Below, piece after piece: positions 60,537 through 64,000 of a DNA stretch of 64,000 bases. Both the position numbers and the translations under genes were made by a program. Position 1 is the stretch's first letter; the number at the start of each line of letters is the position of its first letter. The notes beneath the pieces were generated by a model. That model saw only the letters and a program-made list of their open reading frames with translations. It was not told where the DNA came from and did not search any database. This stretch comes from Burkholderia catarinensis (lineage in GTDB: Bacteria; Pseudomonadota; Gammaproteobacteria; Burkholderiales; Burkholderiaceae): NCBI RefSeq assembly GCF_001883705.2, contig NZ_MDEQ02000005.1, positions 186,001-250,000 on the forward strand, given 5' to 3'.

Positions 60537-63500
60537 ATGAAGCAGCACGACAAACACAATAAAGCGAATCTAACCAACCACACCACCCGGCTGCTCTGGC
60601 GCATCGGCGCCGTCGCAGTGCTCGGCACTGCCGCGGCCCTGTCGCTGCATGCGGGCGCGGCGCGCACGGTGAGCGTAACGCCGCAAGGCACCGTCACCGA
60701 AGTCAGGCAGACGGTCGTCAAGTTCGACGAGCCGATGGTTGCATTCGGCTCGGCCTCCGCGCCGAATCCCGCGCGCGTGACGTGCAACGATTCGACCGCC
60801 GCGCGCGGCCAGGGTCACTGGGTCGACGACAAGACCTGGGCTTACGATTTCGAGAACGACCTGCCGCCCGGCGTACGCTGCTCGGTCGCGCTCAACGACG
60901 CGCTGCGCTCGGTCGCGGGCAATGCGGCGAGCGGCCCGCGCCGCTTCACGTTCCAGACGGGCGGCCCGTTCCCGGTGAACGTGCGCCCCGGCTCGCGCGA
61001 GATCGAGGAACGGCAGGTATTCGTAATGAAGCTGAACGGCCCGGCCGAACCGCGCTCGGCGCTCGCGAACATCTGGTGCGAAGCGGCCGGCATCGGCAAC
61101 CGCATTCCCGTCACGGCCGTCGACGACGACGCGCGCAACGCGCTGCTCGACCACTTCGGGCTGAAGAAGGACGCCGCGCGCGTGCTGACGCTGTCGTGCG
61201 CACAGGCGCTGCCGGCGAGCGCAAAGATGCAGCTCGTGTACGGCAAGGGCGTCGCGAGCCCGAGCGGCATCGCGAACGAAACGGAACGGCGCTTCGATTT
61301 CACCGTGCGCGAGCCGTTCGCCGCGAGCTTCTCGTGCGAACGCGAGAACGCGAAAGCGCCCTGCACGCCGCTGCGCCCGCTCACGCTGACGTTCAACGCG
61401 CCGATCTCGCGCAAGAACGCCGACGCGATCAAGCTGCGCGGCCCCGACGGTTCGCTGTCGCCGACCTTTGCGGCCGACGACAAGAGCGAGGAAGTGACGA
61501 CCGTCACGTTCAACCCGCCGCTGCCGGCGCAGGCCGGCCTGACGATCGAATTGCCGTCGGGCCTGCGCGACGTGACCGACCGCTCGCTCTCCAACGCCGA
61601 CCTGTTCCCGCTCGCGACGCGCACCGCACCGATGCCGCCGCTCGCGAAATTCTCGTCGGGCACCTTCGGGATCGTCGAGCGCTTCGCCGAACCCGATACG
61701 CCCGCGCTCGTGCCGGTCACGCTGCGCAACGTCGAGGCCGACCTGCATATCGACGGGCTCAACACCCGGGGCGCGCAATTCTCGAACCTGAAGGTCGACG
61801 ACGACACCGCGATCCGCCAGTGGATGCGCACCGTCGAGCGCTTCGACAACTGGTCGATGACGGCCGGGTCGATCGACAGCCAGATTTCCGGCCTGCTCGA
61901 GCGCAAGGGCCAGCACCCGGTCTACGTGCCGCTCGAGGCCGGCGAAAAACAGCCCGCGCCGAAGAACCGCCGCATCGACGTGCGCTCGCTGACGCTGCTC
62001 AAGGGCCAGCCCGGCGTGCAGGCGCTGACGCTGCCGCAGGCCGACCCGAAGACGCTGCGCCCGTTCGAGATCGTCGGCGTGCCGATCGACAAGCCCGGCT
62101 TCTATGTGCTCGAACTCGCGTCGCCCGCGCTCGGCCGCTCGCTGCTCGCGAAGCCGTCGAGCATGTACGTGCGTACCACCGTGCTCGTCACGAACCTCGG
62201 CGTGCACCTGAAACAGGGCCGCGAGAACAACCTCGTGTGGGTCACGACGCTCGACAAGGGCAAGCCGGTGCCGAACGCGCAGATCCGCGTGTCCGACTGC
62301 AACGGCGACGAGATCGCGGCCGGCAAGACCGACGCGCAAGGCCTGCTGAAGATCGACGGGCCGTTCGAGCCGAAGCACGCATGCAGTTCGTCGGAACAGC
62401 GCTACGAAGACTACTTCGTGTCGGCGCGCGTCAACGATCCGAAGACGGGCCCCGACATGGCATTCGTCAGCTCGGGCTGGAACCGCGGGATCGAATCGTG
62501 GCGCTTCAACGTGCCGACCGACGCCGACAGCGCGCCGACCGTGCGCGCGCATACGGTGTTCGACCGCACGCTGCTGCGCGCGGGCGAAACCGTGTCGATG
62601 AAGCATTTCATCCGGACCGAGACGCTGCAGAGCCTCGCGTTCCCGTCGCAATACCCGACGCGCGTGACGATCCGCCATCTCGGCACGGGCCAGACCTACA
62701 AGCTGCCGCTCACGTGGGCGGCCGACCACAGCGCGGACTCGCAGTTCACGCTGCCGGCCGCCGCGAAGCTCGGCGAATACAGCGTCGAGCTCGAAGGCGG
62801 CCCGGAAGACGCGCCGACCGCCACCTATTACAGCGGCAGCTTCCGCGTCGAGGCGTTCCGCCTGCCGGTGCTGAAAGGATCGATCGGCGCGCGCGACGCG
62901 CAGAAAAGCCCGCTCGTCGCCGTCAAGGAAGCACCGCTCGCGGTGCAGATCGACTACGTGTCGGGCGGCGGCGCATCGAACCTGCCCGTGCAGGTGTCGG
63001 CGCTGATGAAGTGGGCGTCGCCGCCGTTCGCGGATCGCTTCGAGGACTTCAGCTTCACGCCGTATCGTCCCGACACGAGCGACGGCAACGCGGACGACGA
63101 TTCGCAGGACGGCGACAACGCGGCGGCGTCGAACCACGATCCCGACGCGACGAAGCTGATCGCCGACAAGCTGCCGCTGACGCTCGACCGCAACGGCGCG
63201 GGCGCCGTCACGCTCAAGGGCCTGCCCGACGTCGACGCTCCGAAGCGCATCGCGCTCGAGGCAACGTTCGCGGACCCGAACGGCGAAGTGCAGACGATCC
63301 GCGGCGACACGATCCTGTGGCCGGCCGCGGTGGTGGCCGGCGTCAAGGCCGGCCGCTGGGTGTCGGTCGGCCAGCGCGTGCCCGTGCAGGCGCTGGCGGT
63401 CGACCTGCAGGGCAAGCCGCGCGCATCGGTGCCGATCGAGATCAAGGGTGTCGCGCACATCACGACGTCGTCGCGCAAGCGGATGGTCGGCGGCTTCTAT

Positions 63501-64000
63501 GCGTACGACAACAAGAGCGACACGCGCGACCTCGGCGTGCTGTGCTCGGGCAAGACCGACGACAAGGGCCGCATGGCCTGCGACGCGACGCTCGAACAGG
63601 CCGGCAACGTGCAGTTGATCGCGGTCGCGAAGGATGGCGACGGCCGCACGTCGAACGCGTCGACGTCGGTGTGGGTCACGCGCGAGGACGAACTCTGGTT
63701 CGGCGGCGACAACACCGACCGGATCGACGTGATCCCGGAGAAGACCTCGTACGAACCGGGCGAAACGGCCCGCTTCCAGGTGCGGATGCCGTTCCGCTAC
63801 GCGACCGCGCTCGTCGCGGTCGAGCGCGGCGGCGTGATGGAAACGCACATCGTCGAACTGAACGGCAAGAACCCGACGGTCGACCTGAAGGTCGGCGAAT
63901 CGTGGGGGCCGAACGTCTACGTGTCGGTGCTCGCGCTGCGCGGCCGGATTCGCGAAGTGCCGTGGTACTCGTTCTTCACGTGGGGCTGGAAGGCGCCGGT
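60537..64000 (+). CDS. Bacterial alpha-2-macroglobulin family protein (N-terminal part)
   Basis: Partial, 1154 codons visible. An N-terminal membrane anchor (LLWRIGAVAVLGTAAALSLHAG) without an obvious lipobox is followed by repeated beta-sandwich MG domains, including ITKPGFYVLELASPALG-like VPIDKPGFYVLELASPALG, then TAHTVFDRTLLRAGETVSMKHFIR (MG domain core) and VIPEKTSYEPGETARFQVRMPF. The thioester, if present, would be beyond the window. YfhM/MagD-type proteins act in the periplasm, possibly as protease traps, often beside pbpC (not visible). The ATG at 60537 directly abuts the TnpB element, which supplies the GGAG now in front of it. Confidence 0.9.
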   Translation, partial: MKQHDKHNKANLTNHTTRLLWRIGAVAVLGTAAALSLHAGAARTVSVTPQGTVTEVRQTVVKFDEPMVAFGSASAPNPARVTCNDSTAARGQGHWVDDKTWAYDFENDLPPGVRCSVALNDALRSVAGNAASGPRRFTFQTGGPFPVNVRPGSREIEERQVFVMKLNGPAEPRSALANIWCEAAGIGNRIPVTAVDDDARNALLDHFGLKKDAARVLTLSCAQALPASAKMQLVYGKGVASPSGIANETERRFDFTVREPFAASFSCERENAKAPCTPLRPLTLTFNAPISRKNADAIKLRGPDGSLSPTFAADDKSEEVTTVTFNPPLPAQAGLTIELPSGLRDVTDRSLSNADLFPLATRTAPMPPLAKFSSGTFGIVERFAEPDTPALVPVTLRNVEADLHIDGLNTRGAQFSNLKVDDDTAIRQWMRTVERFDNWSMTAGSIDSQISGLLERKGQHPVYVPLEAGEKQPAPKNRRIDVRSLTLLKGQPGVQALTLPQADPKTLRPFEIVGVPIDKPGFYVLELASPALGRSLLAKPSSMYVRTTVLVTNLGVHLKQGRENNLVWVTTLDKGKPVPNAQIRVSDCNGDEIAAGKTDAQGLLKIDGPFEPKHACSSSEQRYEDYFVSARVNDPKTGPDMAFVSSGWNRGIESWRFNVPTDADSAPTVRAHTVFDRTLLRAGETVSMKHFIRTETLQSLAFPSQYPTRVTIRHLGTGQTYKLPLTWAADHSADSQFTLPAAAKLGEYSVELEGGPEDAPTATYYSGSFRVEAFRLPVLKGSIGARDAQKSPLVAVKEAPLAVQIDYVSGGGASNLPVQVSALMKWASPPFADRFEDFSFTPYRPDTSDGNADDDSQDGDNAAASNHDPDATKLIADKLPLTLDRNGAGAVTLKGLPDVDAPKRIALEATFADPNGEVQTIRGDTILWPAAVVAGVKAGRWVSVGQRVPVQALAVDLQGKPRASVPIEIKGVAHITTSSRKRMVGGFYAYDNKSDTRDLGVLCSGKTDDKGRMACDATLEQAGNVQLIAVAKDGDGRTSNASTSVWVTREDELWFGGDNTDRIDVIPEKTSYEPGETARFQVRMPFRYATALVAVERGGVMETHIVELNGKNPTVDLKVGESWGPNVYVSVLALRGRIREVPWYSFFTWGWKAP

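Noticed and set aside
60570..63848. 1092-codon open frame on the minus strand
   Set aside because: Antisense shadow of the alpha-2-macroglobulin gene; no domain-like pattern.

Overview
The window is GC-rich (mostly about 67-68 percent by eye), densely coded DNA of Burkholderia character, probably the second chromosome of a Burkholderia cepacia complex strain. The reasons are strong GC3 bias, many LysR regulators each next to a small catabolic operon, a DUF3331 protein, a one-polypeptide diflavin nitrate reductase and a second phenylacetyl-CoA ligase cluster. The species call is an inference from gene content. I see no rRNA, tRNA, CRISPR array or prophage.

Layout. 1-4.5 kb: truncated mprF, a small secreted protein, and a LysR gene divergent from a GlcG-like protein and an SDR. 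4.6-16.4 kb: assimilatory nitrate cluster. The narK-nirB-nirD-nasA operon (minus strand) reads away from cobA (siroheme supply) and nasT-nasS (ANTAR antiterminator plus nitrate sensor). Its control region has a consensus sigma-54 promoter, an NtrC-like site, two small RNA hairpins and an intrinsic terminator just before narK, so the nitrogen-status and nitrate-sensing inputs can be read from the DNA. 16.4-24.4 kb: a UDG-family protein, a YkgJ cysteine-cluster protein, an AraC regulator, a fumarylpyruvate hydrolase-like enzyme, a DUF4303 protein, a Bcr/CflA-type exporter behind a leader peptide and terminator, a periplasmic HtrA-type protease, and an acetyltransferase broken by one TGA codon. 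24.6-35.3 kb: a MocR regulator, a double GNAT, an MFS exporter with a 19-bp-spacer (MerR-type) promoter, a sigma-54-driven butanediol-type dehydrogenase, and several membrane proteins. 35.4-39.3 kb: paaH-paaK-enoyl-CoA hydratase operon under a 14-bp palindrome. 39.8-48.7 kb: chaA, a two-gene unit of unknown function (substrate-binding domain plus LysM; two-TM coiled-coil protein), two LysR genes, and an HPP-CBS membrane protein and a MarR regulator sharing an operator. Next come a chloride-channel remnant and a small secreted protein. 48.7-53.7 kb: ppnP, and a LysR gene divergent from an M20 amidohydrolase and an MFS permease, then an isochorismatase-like hydrolase. 53.7-58.9 kb: periplasmic FAD sugar/alcohol dehydrogenase (small subunit, GMC subunit, tri-heme cytochrome c) with DoxX and a porin. 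59.2-64 kb: a solitary TnpB element apparently inserted at the start codon of a large alpha-2-macroglobulin gene that runs off the right edge.

Most long open frames opposite these genes are Arg/Ala-rich antisense artefacts of the GC bias and were left out. All functions are read from motifs and remembered family features; no database search was possible.
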